Shown piece by piece: positions 26,577 through 35,124 of a DNA stretch of 64,000 nt. This DNA is from Nocardioides massiliensis. GTDB taxonomy: Bacteria > Actinomycetota > Actinomycetes > Propionibacteriales > Nocardioidaceae. Position numbers and translations under genes: made by a program. The DNA lies in contig NZ_JAUSQM010000001.1 of the NCBI RefSeq assembly GCF_030811215.1, positions 868,001-932,000 of the forward strand, given 5' to 3'. The notes beneath the pieces were generated by a model that was not told the origin of the DNA, made no database searches, and saw only the letters and a list, made by a program, of their open reading frames with translations. Each line of letters opens with the position of its first letter. The first letter of the stretch is position 1.

Positions 26577-27554
26577 GTGGCCCGCGAGTCGTTCGAGATC
26601 GGTCCCGTCCGGGTCCGCGCAGGGCGCACCCAGTCGCTGTCGCTGCCGATCACCCGGCTGGTCACCGGCGCCGAGGTCGACCTGCCCGTGCGGGTCGTGC
26701 ACGGACGCGAGGACGGCCCGACCGTGTGGATCAACGCCGCCATCCACGGCGACGAGGCGGTCGGGGTGGAGGTCGTGCGGCAGGTGCTGGCGGATCTCGA
26801 TGCCCGCGTGCTGCGCGGGACCCTCATCGCCGTACCCGTGGTCAACGTGCTGGGCTTCATGACCGGCGACCGCTATCTGCCCGACCGCCGCGACCTCAAC
26901 CGCTCGTTCCCAGGCTCGGCGCGGGGCTCGCTCGCCGGACGCATCGCCCACCTGCTCATGACCGAGGTGGTCAGCAAGTGCGAGGTCGGCATCGACCTGC
27001 ACACCGGCTCCGACCGGCGCACCAACCTCCCCCAGGTCCGCGCCGACCTCGAGGACCCGCGGACCCGCGAGCTGGCCGCCGCCTTCGGCGCCCCCGTGAT
27101 GCTGCACGCGCGGCTGCGCGACGGGTCGCTGCGCTCGGCCGCGCGCGAGCAGGGCGCGACGGTGCTGCTCTACGAGGGCGGCGAGGCCTGGCGGATGGAC
27201 CCGTGGGCGATCGAGGCCGGAGTCCGGGGCGTACGCCGCGTGCTGGCGGCGCTCGGCATGACCGAGCCGCTCGCCGACGAGCCGCCGCCACGCAGCGCGG
27301 TGTCCTGGCGCAGCGGCTGGGTGCGGGCCCGCGGCACCGGCGTGCTCCACCTCGAGGCCGGGCTCGGTGAGCGGGTCGAGAAGGGTCAACGGCTCGGCGG
27401 GCTCTTCGACTCCTTCGGCAAGCGGGTGCGCCTCGTCCACGCCGACCGCGACGGGATCGTGGTCGGCCGCACCGAGGCGCCGCTGGTCAACTCCGGCGAC
27501 GCCGTGATCCACATCGCGGAGGTCGAGGACGGGGCCGAGGACAGCGTGGGATAG
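26577..27554 (+). CDS. Succinylglutamate desuccinylase/aspartoacylase-family metallocarboxypeptidase
   Basis: A 325-residue zinc carboxypeptidase-like enzyme. Zinc ligands fit AAIHGDEAVGVEV (His, Glu) and VGIDLHTGSDRRTN (His); DRRDLNRSFPGS carries the substrate-binding Asn-Arg; LLYEGGEAWRMD holds the catalytic Glu. The C-terminal 80 residues form a biotinyl-lipoyl-like beta domain. The start GTG lies two bases after the protease stop. Beside a RimK-like ligase and a retropepsin-like protease, it would trim or recycle ligated amino acids, an inference from context. Confidence 0.9.
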   Translation: MARESFEIGPVRVRAGRTQSLSLPITRLVTGAEVDLPVRVVHGREDGPTVWINAAIHGDEAVGVEVVRQVLADLDARVLRGTLIAVPVVNVLGFMTGDRYLPDRRDLNRSFPGSARGSLAGRIAHLLMTEVVSKCEVGIDLHTGSDRRTNLPQVRADLEDPRTRELAAAFGAPVMLHARLRDGSLRSAAREQGATVLLYEGGEAWRMDPWAIEAGVRGVRRVLAALGMTEPLADEPPPRSAVSWRSGWVRARGTGVLHLEAGLGERVEKGQRLGGLFDSFGKRVRLVHADRDGIVVGRTEAPLVNSGDAVIHIAEVEDGAEDSVG

Positions 27555-27563
27555 AAGGGTCCG

Positions 27564-28412
27564 GTGACCACCGCGACCCCCGAAGGCTGCTACGTCCTCC
27601 TCGGCACCGAGCAGGAGCCCGGCACGACGTACGACGTCCTCTCCCCCACCCGGCACGTCGGCAGCCCCTGGGGGCCGGGCGTCCAACACGGCGGACCGCC
27701 CGCCGGTCTGCTGGCGCGGGCGATGGACCGACTCGCCCCGCGCTCGGACACGCGGCTGACGAAGATCGGCGTCGACCTGCTCGGCGCCGTGCCGACCGCG
27801 GACGTGCGTGTCGGCGCGCGGGTGCTGCGCCCCGGTCGGCGGATCGAGCTGCTCGGCGCGACGCTGGAGGCGCGGCAGGACGACGGCTCCTGGCGACCGG
27901 TCGCCGAGGCACGCGCCTGGCGGCAGGCGACCCAGCCGACGGCGGACGTCGCGCATCGCGTCGCGCCCACGGAGGCGTTCCCCGACGTCACGGACACGGC
28001 GTCGGCCGAGCACGCCCTGCCGGAGGTGTGGGACATCACCGGGTTCGTCAGCGCAATCAGCTGGCGCGTGACGCGTCCGTTCGGCGGTGGGCCCGAGGGC
28101 GGTACGTCGATGGCGTGGGTGCGCCTCGAGCAGCCGCTGGTCGCCGGCGAGGAGACCAGCCCGCTCGAGCAGGTCGTGATGATCGCCGACGTCACCAACG
28201 GCGTCGGGGCACGGCTGGACCCCGTGCGGTTCAGCTTCCTCAACACCGAGCTGACCGTGCACCTGCACGACGTACCCCGCGGCCCGTGGTTCGGCGTCAG
28301 CGCCGAGTCCACCATCGGGGCCGACGGGGTCGGCATGGGCTCCTCGGTGCTCCACGAGCCCGACGGTCCGATCGGTCAGGTCGCCCAGAGCCTGCTGGTC
28401 GAGCGCCGCTGA
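27564..28412 (+). CDS. Acyl-CoA thioesterase, double-hotdog (TesB-like)
   Basis: A 282-residue thioesterase-like protein with two hotdog domains. GVQHGGPPAGLLARAMDRL in the N-terminal domain, GRRIELLGATLEARQDDG, and in the C-terminal domain MIADVTNGVGARLDP followed by FLNTELTVHLHDVPRGPWFGV and GMGSSVLHEPDGPIGQVAQSLLV are family signatures. It hydrolyses acyl-CoA esters; chain length is unknown. GTG 27564 is preceded by AAGGG at good spacing. Confidence 0.88.
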   Translation: MTTATPEGCYVLLGTEQEPGTTYDVLSPTRHVGSPWGPGVQHGGPPAGLLARAMDRLAPRSDTRLTKIGVDLLGAVPTADVRVGARVLRPGRRIELLGATLEARQDDGSWRPVAEARAWRQATQPTADVAHRVAPTEAFPDVTDTASAEHALPEVWDITGFVSAISWRVTRPFGGGPEGGTSMAWVRLEQPLVAGEETSPLEQVVMIADVTNGVGARLDPVRFSFLNTELTVHLHDVPRGPWFGVSAESTIGADGVGMGSSVLHEPDGPIGQVAQSLLVERR

Positions 28413-28425
28413 GCCGCGTCCTCCG

Positions 28426-29016
28426 TCAAGCGGCGGCGCGCAGGCGGCGCAGGCCGTCGACCTGCATGACCAGCCAGGGACTGACCGCCCACGGCGTGCG
28501 CTCGATGAGGCCGATGAGGTCGTCGAGCTCGACCCACGCCATGGCCGCGACCTCGTCGGGGTGGGGCCGCGGGGTCTCGGTGGTGCGGGCGCTGAACACC
28601 GGACACACCTCGTTCTCCACCACCCCGGAGTCGTCGACGGCGCGGTAGCGGAAGTCCGGGAGGAGCGGCGTGAGGTCGTCGACGCGGGCGATGCCCAGCT
28701 CGTGACGCGCGTGCCGGCGTACGGCGTCCTCCGTCGACTCCCCCGGCCGCGGGTGACCGCAGAACGAACCCGTCCAGACACCCGGCCAGGTGCGCTTGGT
28801 CAGCGCTCGCCGCGTGACCAGCACCCGGCCGGCGGGGTCGAGCAGATGGCACGAGAAGGCCAGGTGCAGCGGCGTGCTGGTGGTGTGGACCTCGGACCGC
28901 GCCCGCGTCTCGCCCGTCGGCGTCCCGTCCTCGCCGAGCAGCACGACCTCGTCCGGATAGCCGGTGTGCGCGTCCGCGCCGGTGGTGATGGTCACGCGCT
29001 CGACCGTACCCAGCAC
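28426..29016 (-). CDS. idi: Isopentenyl-diphosphate delta-isomerase, type 1
   Basis: A 196-residue Nudix-fold enzyme that interconverts isopentenyl and dimethylallyl diphosphate for isoprenoid synthesis. The catalytic Cys is in WTGSFCGHPRPGES and the catalytic Glu in VVENEVCPVFSA; FSCHLLDPAGRVLVTRRAL holds metal-binding His. The GTG at 29016 is used; GTG 28995 (189 residues) is equally possible. It lies five bases after the DUF421 gene stop, so the two are likely co-transcribed. Confidence 0.94.
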   Translation of the reverse strand: MLGTVERVTITTGADAHTGYPDEVVLLGEDGTPTGETRARSEVHTTSTPLHLAFSCHLLDPAGRVLVTRRALTKRTWPGVWTGSFCGHPRPGESTEDAVRRHARHELGIARVDDLTPLLPDFRYRAVDDSGVVENEVCPVFSARTTETPRPHPDEVAAMAWVELDDLIGLIERTPWAVSPWLVMQVDGLRRLRAAA

Positions 29017-29020
29017 CCGT

Positions 29021-29464
29021 TCAGGAGTCGCGCTCGAAGAACGAGAAGGTGCCGTCCTGCTCGAGCACGGCCCACTCGACGTCGTCGAGGTCGCGGATGC
29101 CCTCCTGCCGGGCGGCCTCGTGCAGGTCGGTGATGGTGACGCGCTCCAGGTTGAGTGCCTCCTCGAGCACGACGCCGTTCTTGATGAGCAGGGTCGGGAC
29201 GCCCTCGAGGGCCTTCTCGGCTCGCGGGAAGCGCCACGCCAGCCACGACAGGCCGACGGTGAGGAGGGCGAAGGTCGCCACGGCGATCACGGCGCCGGTC
29301 ACGGACGTGTCCTCGCTGATCACGCCCTCGGCGATCAGGTCGCCGATGACGACGAGGAGCACGAGGTCGAAGGCCGACATCTGGCTGAGCTCGCGCTTGC
29401 CGACGACGCGGACCACGAACCACAGCAGGACGAAGACGACCGCGGCCTGCAGCACGATGATCAC
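29021..29464 (-). CDS. DUF421 (YetF-like) membrane protein
   Basis: About 147 residues. Three TM segments in the first 75 residues (VLQAAVVFVLLWFVVRVVG, LVLLVVIGDLIAEGVI, VIAVATFALLTVGLSWLAW), then a cytosolic domain with PTLLIKNGVVLEEALNLERV and TDLHEAARQEGIRDLDDVEWA, the YetF/DUF421 signature. GTG 29464 overlaps the upstream stop (GTGA); GTG 29476 is the alternative. Function in bacteria is poorly known (spore and membrane proteins in Bacillus). Confidence 0.9.
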   Translation of the reverse strand: MIIVLQAAVVFVLLWFVVRVVGKRELSQMSAFDLVLLVVIGDLIAEGVISEDTSVTGAVIAVATFALLTVGLSWLAWRFPRAEKALEGVPTLLIKNGVVLEEALNLERVTITDLHEAARQEGIRDLDDVEWAVLEQDGTFSFFERDS

Positions 29465-29997
29465 GGCAGCACCCACATCGTGAGCTCGACGGGCGCTGCG
29501 GTGTCCTCGTCGCCCGCACTGACGTGGATCCTCGTCCGCACCCGCCCCACCGGGGCCTGGGTCGGGATCCGCCCGGTCAGGAGCAGCGTCGGCCGGTCGG
29601 TGTCGCCCAGGTCGAAGACCATCCGCACCCGTCCGTCGAGGGCGGACTGCTCGAGGGGCTCGGGTACGGCGAGCTCGATGCCGATCCGCTCGAACAGGTC
29701 CTGGTCGACGACGACCCTCACCTCCTCGGCGACGCCCGGCACCTCGACCTCGAGGAGCACGTCGATCTCCATGCCGGGGCGCACGATGGTCGGGTGGGTC
29801 ACGGATACTCCCAGGCCCGTGTCGAGGCGTGCGCTGGTGGTGCGCTCCCGTGGCCCGAGGAACCCCGTCAGCGCGAGCACGACGACGGCGACGAGCAGCG
29901 CCAGGCCGAGCCGGCGCAGGTTGCGCGCCCGGCGGGTCTGCACGAGCGTCCCGATGTCGTCATCGGGGAGCTTGCCTCCCGCCTGCCCCGTGCTCAC
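29461..29997 (-). CDS. Membrane-anchored hypothetical protein
   Basis: A 178-residue protein with a basic cytosolic head (RRARNLRRLG), one TM segment (LALLVAVVVLALTGFLG, residues 31-48) and an external beta-rich domain of about 125 residues (SVTHPTIVRPGMEIDVLLEV, TRIHVSAGD). I recognise no named family. The stop overlaps the DUF421 start by four bases, which implies a joint function at the membrane; the pair recurs together as far as I know only from general experience, so confidence in a link is moderate. Confidence 0.75.
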   Translation of the reverse strand: MSTGQAGGKLPDDDIGTLVQTRRARNLRRLGLALLVAVVVLALTGFLGPRERTTSARLDTGLGVSVTHPTIVRPGMEIDVLLEVEVPGVAEEVRVVVDQDLFERIGIELAVPEPLEQSALDGRVRMVFDLGDTDRPTLLLTGRIPTQAPVGRVRTRIHVSAGDEDTAAPVELTMWVLP

Positions 29998-30057
29998 GTG
30001 CCGACCCTAGACCTCCGGGTGGGCGTCGCCCGGCATTGCCGCGGGCAGCATGGGGCC

Positions 30058-31104
30058 ATGGCGCAGTGGGTGCTCCACGTCGACCTCGACCAGTTCCTGG
30101 CCGCGGTCGAGGTGTTGCGCCGTCCCGAGCTCGCCGGGTTGCCGGTCGTGGTGGGCGGCCGGGGTGACCCGACTGAGCGGGGCGTCGTGTCGACGGCGTC
30201 GTACGAGGCGCGCGAGTTCGGCGTCCGGTCCGGGATGCCGCTGCGGGTCGCCGCGCGGCGTTGCCCGGACGCGGTCTTCCTCCCCGTCGACAAGCCGACG
30301 TACGACGCCGCGTCGGCGGACGTCATGGCGGTCCTGCGCGCACACACGGGCGCGGTGCTCGAGGTGCTGGGCTGGGACGAGGCGTTCGTCGGGATCGAGA
30401 CCGACGACCCGGTCGCCGAGGCGCACGCGATCCGCGCCGCCGTGCTCGAGGCAACCGGCCTGCACTGCTCGATCGGCGTGGGCGACACCACCGTCCGCGC
30501 GAAGAACGCCACCGACCGCGGCAAACCGCGCGGGGTCTTCGTGCTGACCGCCGAGAACTGGCTGTCCGTGCTGGGCACGGAGCCTCCGCGCGCGCTGTGG
30601 GGCATCGGACCGCGGACGGCTGAGAAGCTGGAGGGCATCGGCATCACCACGGTGGCACAGCTCGCGGCCACAGCTCCGGCGGACCTCGTGGCGGTGTTCG
30701 GACCGCGCACGGGGCAGCATGTGCACGACCTCGGCACCGGCGGGGGTCGGCGTACGGTCGATCCGACGCCGTGGGTGCCACGCGCCCACGGTCGCGAAAC
30801 CACCTATCAGCAGGACCTCACCAGCCCCGAGGCCGTGGAGTCCGCGCTGACGGAGCTGGCCGAGCGCGTGGTCGCCGACATCCGCGCCGAGGGCCGCCCG
30901 TGTGCGCGGGTGCACCTCAAGGTGCGGTTCGCGCCGTTCTTCACCTCCACCCGCGTGCGCAAGCTGCCGGAGCCGACGTACGCCGTCGCCGCGATCGCGG
31001 CGACGGCGTACGACCTCTTCTGCCGGCTCGAGGACGACCGGCCTGTCCGGCTCCTCGGAGTCAGGGCGGAGATGGTGCCGCCGGAGGGCGGCTACGCGCG
31101 CTGA
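30058..31104 (+). CDS. dinB: Y-family DNA polymerase IV, DinB2-like with Leu steric gate
   Basis: A 348-residue translesion DNA polymerase. Catalytic acids are in HVDLDQFLAAVE (first Asp) and EVLGWDEAFVGIE (Asp-Glu); ASYEAREFGVRSGMP, CSIGVGDTTVRAKNATDRGKP and the helix-hairpin-helix GIGPRTAEKLEGIGI follow. The steric-gate position, Tyr/Phe in most DinB proteins (DxDxFF), is Leu here (DLDQFL). The mycobacterial DinB2 enzyme also has Leu there and is known to incorporate ribonucleotides readily. No beta-clamp motif is obvious at the C-terminus, which ends soon after the little-finger domain. Confidence 0.93.
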   Translation: MAQWVLHVDLDQFLAAVEVLRRPELAGLPVVVGGRGDPTERGVVSTASYEAREFGVRSGMPLRVAARRCPDAVFLPVDKPTYDAASADVMAVLRAHTGAVLEVLGWDEAFVGIETDDPVAEAHAIRAAVLEATGLHCSIGVGDTTVRAKNATDRGKPRGVFVLTAENWLSVLGTEPPRALWGIGPRTAEKLEGIGITTVAQLAATAPADLVAVFGPRTGQHVHDLGTGGGRRTVDPTPWVPRAHGRETTYQQDLTSPEAVESALTELAERVVADIRAEGRPCARVHLKVRFAPFFTSTRVRKLPEPTYAVAAIAATAYDLFCRLEDDRPVRLLGVRAEMVPPEGGYAR

Positions 31105-31114
31105 CTGCCGCGCG

Positions 31115-32005
31115 TCAGTCGGCAGCGACGCGGAACCCGACGTTGCTCGTGGTGTCGCCCGGTGCACTGTGGTCGCGGGCAGCGACGCGGTAGCGGTTGC
31201 AGTAGGAGTCGTGGCACAGGTACGACCCTCCGCGCCGCACCCGCTGCTCCGGGTCGGTCCCGGCGTGGGGGACCGACCACGCGTCAGCGGTCCACTCCCA
31301 GACGTTGCCGACCGCCTGATACAGCCCGTAGCCATTGGGGGCAAAGCTCTTGACGGGCTTCGGACCGACGGTGCCGTCGAGGTGCTGGTGCGGGAACTCG
31401 CCGTGCCAGATGTGGCAGCGCGCCGCTCGGCTTTGGTGTGGGTGCTCGTCGCCCCAGGGAAACACCGCGCCATGCAACCCGCCACGCGCGGCGTACTCCC
31501 ACTCGTCCTCGGTCGGCAACCGCACGCCTGCCCACTCCGCGTAGGCCTCGGCGTCGTGGGCCGAGATGTGTACGACAGGGTGCTGGGGCAGCTGGAACGC
31601 GTCGCTGCCCGGACCCTCGGGCTGGCGCCAGCTCGCGCCGTCCGTGGCCAGCCACCACGGCGCTGCCTCCACCGCTCCCCGCACCGCAGCGGGCTCGCGC
31701 ACCTGCAGGTGGAAGACGAAGGACCATCCCTCCCGCTCGGCGAGGGTGGTGTAGCCCGTCGCCTTCACGAAGGTGGCGAACTGCTGGTTGGTGACGGTGG
31801 TCGCCCCGATCCGGAACGCACCGAGCTCGACCTCCCGGGTCGGCCCCTCCCCCTCGCCGGGGTTGGCGAGCGGTCCCTCGTAGCCGAGCAGCGCACGGCC
31901 GCCCGGCACGGCGACCAGGCCACGCGCTCTCGACTGTCGGCGCCCGCCGCTCGGACGCGCCGGCGGGTCCGCGCCGGGCCGGCCGGGGCTGCAACAGGCG
32001 CTCAT
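31115..32005 (-). CDS. Formylglycine-generating enzyme (sulfatase-modifying factor)
   Basis: A 296-residue FGE that oxidises the active-site Cys of sulfatases to formylglycine using copper and oxygen. The diagnostic redox Cys pair is present in RRGGSYLCHDSYCNRYRVAAR; GNVWEWTADAW, RLPTEDEWEYAARGG and TTSNVGFRVAAD complete the family pattern. The start overlaps the sulfatase stop by four bases (ATGA), giving a direct substrate-modifier pair. It is cytosolic, as expected for a modifier acting before Tat export. Confidence 0.95.
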   Translation of the reverse strand: MSACCSPGRPGADPPARPSGGRRQSRARGLVAVPGGRALLGYEGPLANPGEGEGPTREVELGAFRIGATTVTNQQFATFVKATGYTTLAEREGWSFVFHLQVREPAAVRGAVEAAPWWLATDGASWRQPEGPGSDAFQLPQHPVVHISAHDAEAYAEWAGVRLPTEDEWEYAARGGLHGAVFPWGDEHPHQSRAARCHIWHGEFPHQHLDGTVGPKPVKSFAPNGYGLYQAVGNVWEWTADAWSVPHAGTDPEQRVRRGGSYLCHDSYCNRYRVAARDHSAPGDTTSNVGFRVAAD

Positions 32006-33720
32006 GGCAACGGGACGTAGGTGCCGGAGACGACCCGTACGGCGTACCTGCCGACGTTGTCGAGGTCGGTGGCCGTCACCAACAACGTCGGGAGCGCCGG
32101 CAGGGCGGCCGTCCCCGCCCGCGCCAGTGACCAGATCGCTTCGAGTCGCACCGGGCCAGGATTGCCGGGACGGCACAACTTCTCCAGCACGGGAACCGCC
32201 GCGTCCGTCCGTCCTGCGCGTGCCAGCGCGTCCGCCGCTTGCGCGCGCACCCACGGCGAGGGGTCGGACGTGGCCGCCCGCCGCAGCAGCGGCACCGCTC
32301 CCGCAGCGCGCTCTCCCAGCACCGAGCAGCCCATCGCGCCCCAGTAGCGGACGATCGGGCTCTGATGACGAGCCCTGCCCTCGGAGGCCAGGTCCGCGAC
32401 CTCGACGACGCGGCGGATCGGGAAGGCGCCTCGACGCCGGCTCGCGGCGTACCCCTCTGCCGCCATGCCCTCGGGGATGAAGCCGTTGTCGTGGGTGGCG
32501 AGGACGTGCCTGCGCAGCACCCGCCGCATCCTGCGCAGCGTGGCGCGGTGCTCGGGGCGCCCGGCCAGGTTGACGACCTCGTCGGGGTGCTGCAACCACA
32601 TGAATTGGTGGTGCTGGGCGTAGGTCAGGTGAGGGCGATAATTCCGGATGTAGCGGTAGCGGCGGCCCCGCACCGTGCGGACCATGTCGAGCTGTTCATC
32701 CATGCGACCGCGACCGCTGAAGGCGTACGCGCGTCTGCTGACCGTAGTGCCCGCGAACGGCTTGCCCTGGAAGTGCGCGGGCCGGCGGACCCCCGCGAGG
32801 GACAGGATGGCGGCCGGGGCGTCCACGCTGCTCGTCGGCGCGCGGTAGACCGAACCCGGGGCCACCGGCGCCAGGTGCCGCCACCGCGGCGGGAACCACA
32901 TCACCAGCGGTGCGCGCAGACCGCTGTCGTAGCAGTACCGCTTGCTGCGCGGCAGCACCCCGCCGTGGTCGGCGCTGTAGATCACGATGGTGTTCGCCAG
33001 CAGGTTGTCGTCCTCCAGCCGGCGCAGCAGGCCGGCGAGCTCTCCGTCCATGGCCGCGACCCGGTCGAAGTAGTGCGCGCGCCCGAGGCGGAGCACGGGG
33101 TCGTCGGGGTGGTACACCGGCAGTCGCACCTTCGCCGGGTTCGTCCGGCCGGGGTAGGGAAAGGCGGCTTGTGTCTCGTGCGTGGTCTGCGAGCCGCGCA
33201 GGACGAAGAACGGCTTGCCGGCCGGGCGATTGCGCCAGTCACCGGAGGCGTCGTGGTATCCCGTCCGGGTCGAGGTGGTGTTGCGATCCGGGTTCGCTCC
33301 GGGAAGTCCCTGCTCACTGCACCAGTAGCCGGCCCGCCGCAGGTACGTCGCGAACCCGCGCACGAACGGCGGCGTGCGCGCGTCTGCACGCATGTGATGA
33401 CCCGGCCCGAGCGACTCGGCGTGCATCCCGGTCAGGGTCGCCAACTTCGTCGGCGCACACACGGGTGACGTCGCGAAGTGCAGGTCGAACCGGACGCCCT
33501 CACGGGCCAACTTGTCGATCGTCGGCGTGCGCGCCAGCGGGTTGCCGTAGCACCCGACGAAGTCAACGCCGTTGTCCTCGCTGCGGAACCACACGATGTT
33601 GGGGCGACGCGGCACCGGCGCAGCGGCCGCAGGCGTCAGGCTCTCGAGGACGAGCCCGCCCGCGGTCGCGGCGCCCGCCAGCATCAACGACCGCCGGTCG
33701 ATCTCGCCCACCGGCTCCAT
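32002..33720 (-). CDS. Sulfatase with CAPTK active site and C-terminal HEAT-like repeats
   Basis: A 572-residue type I sulfatase. An N-terminal twin-Arg signal (DRRSLMLAGAATAGG) suggests Tat export. NIVWFRSEDNGVDFVGCYG holds metal-binding acids, and SADHGG a further metal site. The maturation site reads C-A-P-T-K-LATLTG; canonical sulfatases have Arg at the fifth position, so Lys is unusual. Residues about 470-560 (LRRAATSDPSPWVRAQAADAL) are HEAT-like helical repeats. Start ATG 33720 is chosen for the signal peptide; ATG 33783 would abut the upstream gene. The substrate is a sulfate ester of unknown kind, possibly a glycan. Confidence 0.92.
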   Translation of the reverse strand: MEPVGEIDRRSLMLAGAATAGGLVLESLTPAAAAPVPRRPNIVWFRSEDNGVDFVGCYGNPLARTPTIDKLAREGVRFDLHFATSPVCAPTKLATLTGMHAESLGPGHHMRADARTPPFVRGFATYLRRAGYWCSEQGLPGANPDRNTTSTRTGYHDASGDWRNRPAGKPFFVLRGSQTTHETQAAFPYPGRTNPAKVRLPVYHPDDPVLRLGRAHYFDRVAAMDGELAGLLRRLEDDNLLANTIVIYSADHGGVLPRSKRYCYDSGLRAPLVMWFPPRWRHLAPVAPGSVYRAPTSSVDAPAAILSLAGVRRPAHFQGKPFAGTTVSRRAYAFSGRGRMDEQLDMVRTVRGRRYRYIRNYRPHLTYAQHHQFMWLQHPDEVVNLAGRPEHRATLRRMRRVLRRHVLATHDNGFIPEGMAAEGYAASRRRGAFPIRRVVEVADLASEGRARHQSPIVRYWGAMGCSVLGERAAGAVPLLRRAATSDPSPWVRAQAADALARAGRTDAAVPVLEKLCRPGNPGPVRLEAIWSLARAGTAALPALPTLLVTATDLDNVGRYAVRVVSGTYVPLP

Positions 33721-33783
33721 GACGGCATCCAACACCACCGTCCCGGAGCCGGCAGGCGAAAACGAACGCCGGCCAGCGAGCAC

Positions 33784-34965
33784 TCAGGGCTGGAAGACCA
33801 CCTTGATCACGCCGTCCGCCTTCTCCTGGAACTCGGCGTAGGCCTCCGGCGCCTGCTCGAGCGGCAGGTGGTGGGTGGCGAAGTCGTCCACACCCAACGG
33901 GTCGCCGTCGGTCACCAGGGGCATGAGGTCCTCGGTCCAGGACCGGACGTTGGCCTGGCCCATGCGGAGCGCGATCTGCTTGTCGAACATCTGCATCAGC
34001 GGCATCGGGTCCATCGCACCGCCATAGACGCCGAGGATCGAGACCGTTCCCCCACGGCGTACGGCGTCGATTCCGGTGTAGAGCGCAGCCATCCGGTCGA
34101 TGCCGGCCTTCTTCATCATCGGCTCGGCGATGGCGTCGGGAAGCAGCCCGATGAACTTGTGCATGCCCTCGGCGATCGGCGAGCCGTGCGCCTCCAGCCC
34201 GACGGCCTCGATGACCGCGTCGGCGCCGCGGCCGTCGGTGAGGTCACGGACCTTCTCGCCGACGGTGGCGGACTTGTCGGAGAAGTCGATGGTCTCGGCT
34301 CCGCGGGCGGCCACCCGGGAGAGCCGGTCGGGGAGGCGGTCGACGACGATCGCGCGGTGGCCCTCATGCATCGCCATCCGCGCCGCCATGTCACCGATCG
34401 GTCCGGCCCCGAGGATCAAGATCGTGCTGCCGGGGTCGGCGTTGGCGTACTGCAGCCCCTGCCAGGCGGTCGGCATCACGTCGGAGAGGTAGAGGAAGCG
34501 ATCGTCGGGCGGACCTGCCGGCACCTTCATCGGGAGCCGGTCGCCGAACGGGACGCGAAGGCACTCCGCTTGGCCGCCCGGCATCTGCCCGTAGAGCTTG
34601 CTGTAGCCGAAGAGGGTCGCGCCCGTGCCCTGGTCACGGTTCTGCGTGGTCTCGCACTGACTGTGCATCCCTCGGTTGCAGGTCCAGCAGTCACCGCAGC
34701 TGACATTGAACGGCACCACGACCCGGTCACCGGGCTTCAAGGTGCGTACCTCGGGCCCTACCTCCTCGACGATGCCCATCGGCTCGTGCCCGACGATGTC
34801 ACCGGGGGTCATGAAGGCGCCGAGCACCTCGTAGAGGTGGAGGTCGGAGCCGCACAGGCCGGTCGAGGTCACCTTGATGATGACGTCGTCGGGAGCCTCG
34901 ATCCGCGGATCGGGCACCTCCTCGACCCGCATGTCGCGCTTGCCCTGCCAGGTCACTGCCTTCAT
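33784..34965 (-). CDS. Zinc-dependent alcohol/formaldehyde dehydrogenase-family protein
   Basis: A 393-residue medium-chain dehydrogenase. Catalytic zinc ligands are in STGLCGSDLHLYE (Cys) and DIVGHEPMGIVEEVG (His-Glu); the structural zinc lobe is CGDCWTCNRGMHSQC; the nucleotide fold is ILILGAGPIGDMAARMA. It resembles the long glutathione-independent formaldehyde dehydrogenase-like group (LFGYSKLYGQMPGGQAE). GAGGTGAG lies ten bases before ATG 34965. The aldehyde or alcohol substrate is not evident. Confidence 0.92.
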   Translation of the reverse strand: MKAVTWQGKRDMRVEEVPDPRIEAPDDVIIKVTSTGLCGSDLHLYEVLGAFMTPGDIVGHEPMGIVEEVGPEVRTLKPGDRVVVPFNVSCGDCWTCNRGMHSQCETTQNRDQGTGATLFGYSKLYGQMPGGQAECLRVPFGDRLPMKVPAGPPDDRFLYLSDVMPTAWQGLQYANADPGSTILILGAGPIGDMAARMAMHEGHRAIVVDRLPDRLSRVAARGAETIDFSDKSATVGEKVRDLTDGRGADAVIEAVGLEAHGSPIAEGMHKFIGLLPDAIAEPMMKKAGIDRMAALYTGIDAVRRGGTVSILGVYGGAMDPMPLMQMFDKQIALRMGQANVRSWTEDLMPLVTDGDPLGVDDFATHHLPLEQAPEAYAEFQEKADGVIKVVFQP

Positions 34966-35039
34966 CGCGCCACTCACCTCATGTACGTCGTCGTCGGGCG
35001 GTCCGTAGGCGTCCGTACCCGGTCGCGCAGGGTCCAACC

Positions 35040-35083
35040 CCCCGCGCGGGCGCACCCGGGCATGCCGGTACGCCCGCGCGGGG
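35040..35083 (-). terminator. Perfect 13-bp GC hairpin downstream of the HNH gene
   Basis: CCCCGCGCGGGCG (35040-35052) pairs exactly with CGCCCGCGCGGGG (35071-35083), 18-nt loop, in the 159-bp gap between the HNH endonuclease stop and the next minus-strand gene. A very stable hairpin in this place is most simply a transcription terminator. Confidence 0.6.
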
Positions 35084-35124
35084 TCCTCTCGCATTCGGAC
35101 CGCGCGGGCGTCAGGGCGGGGTCG

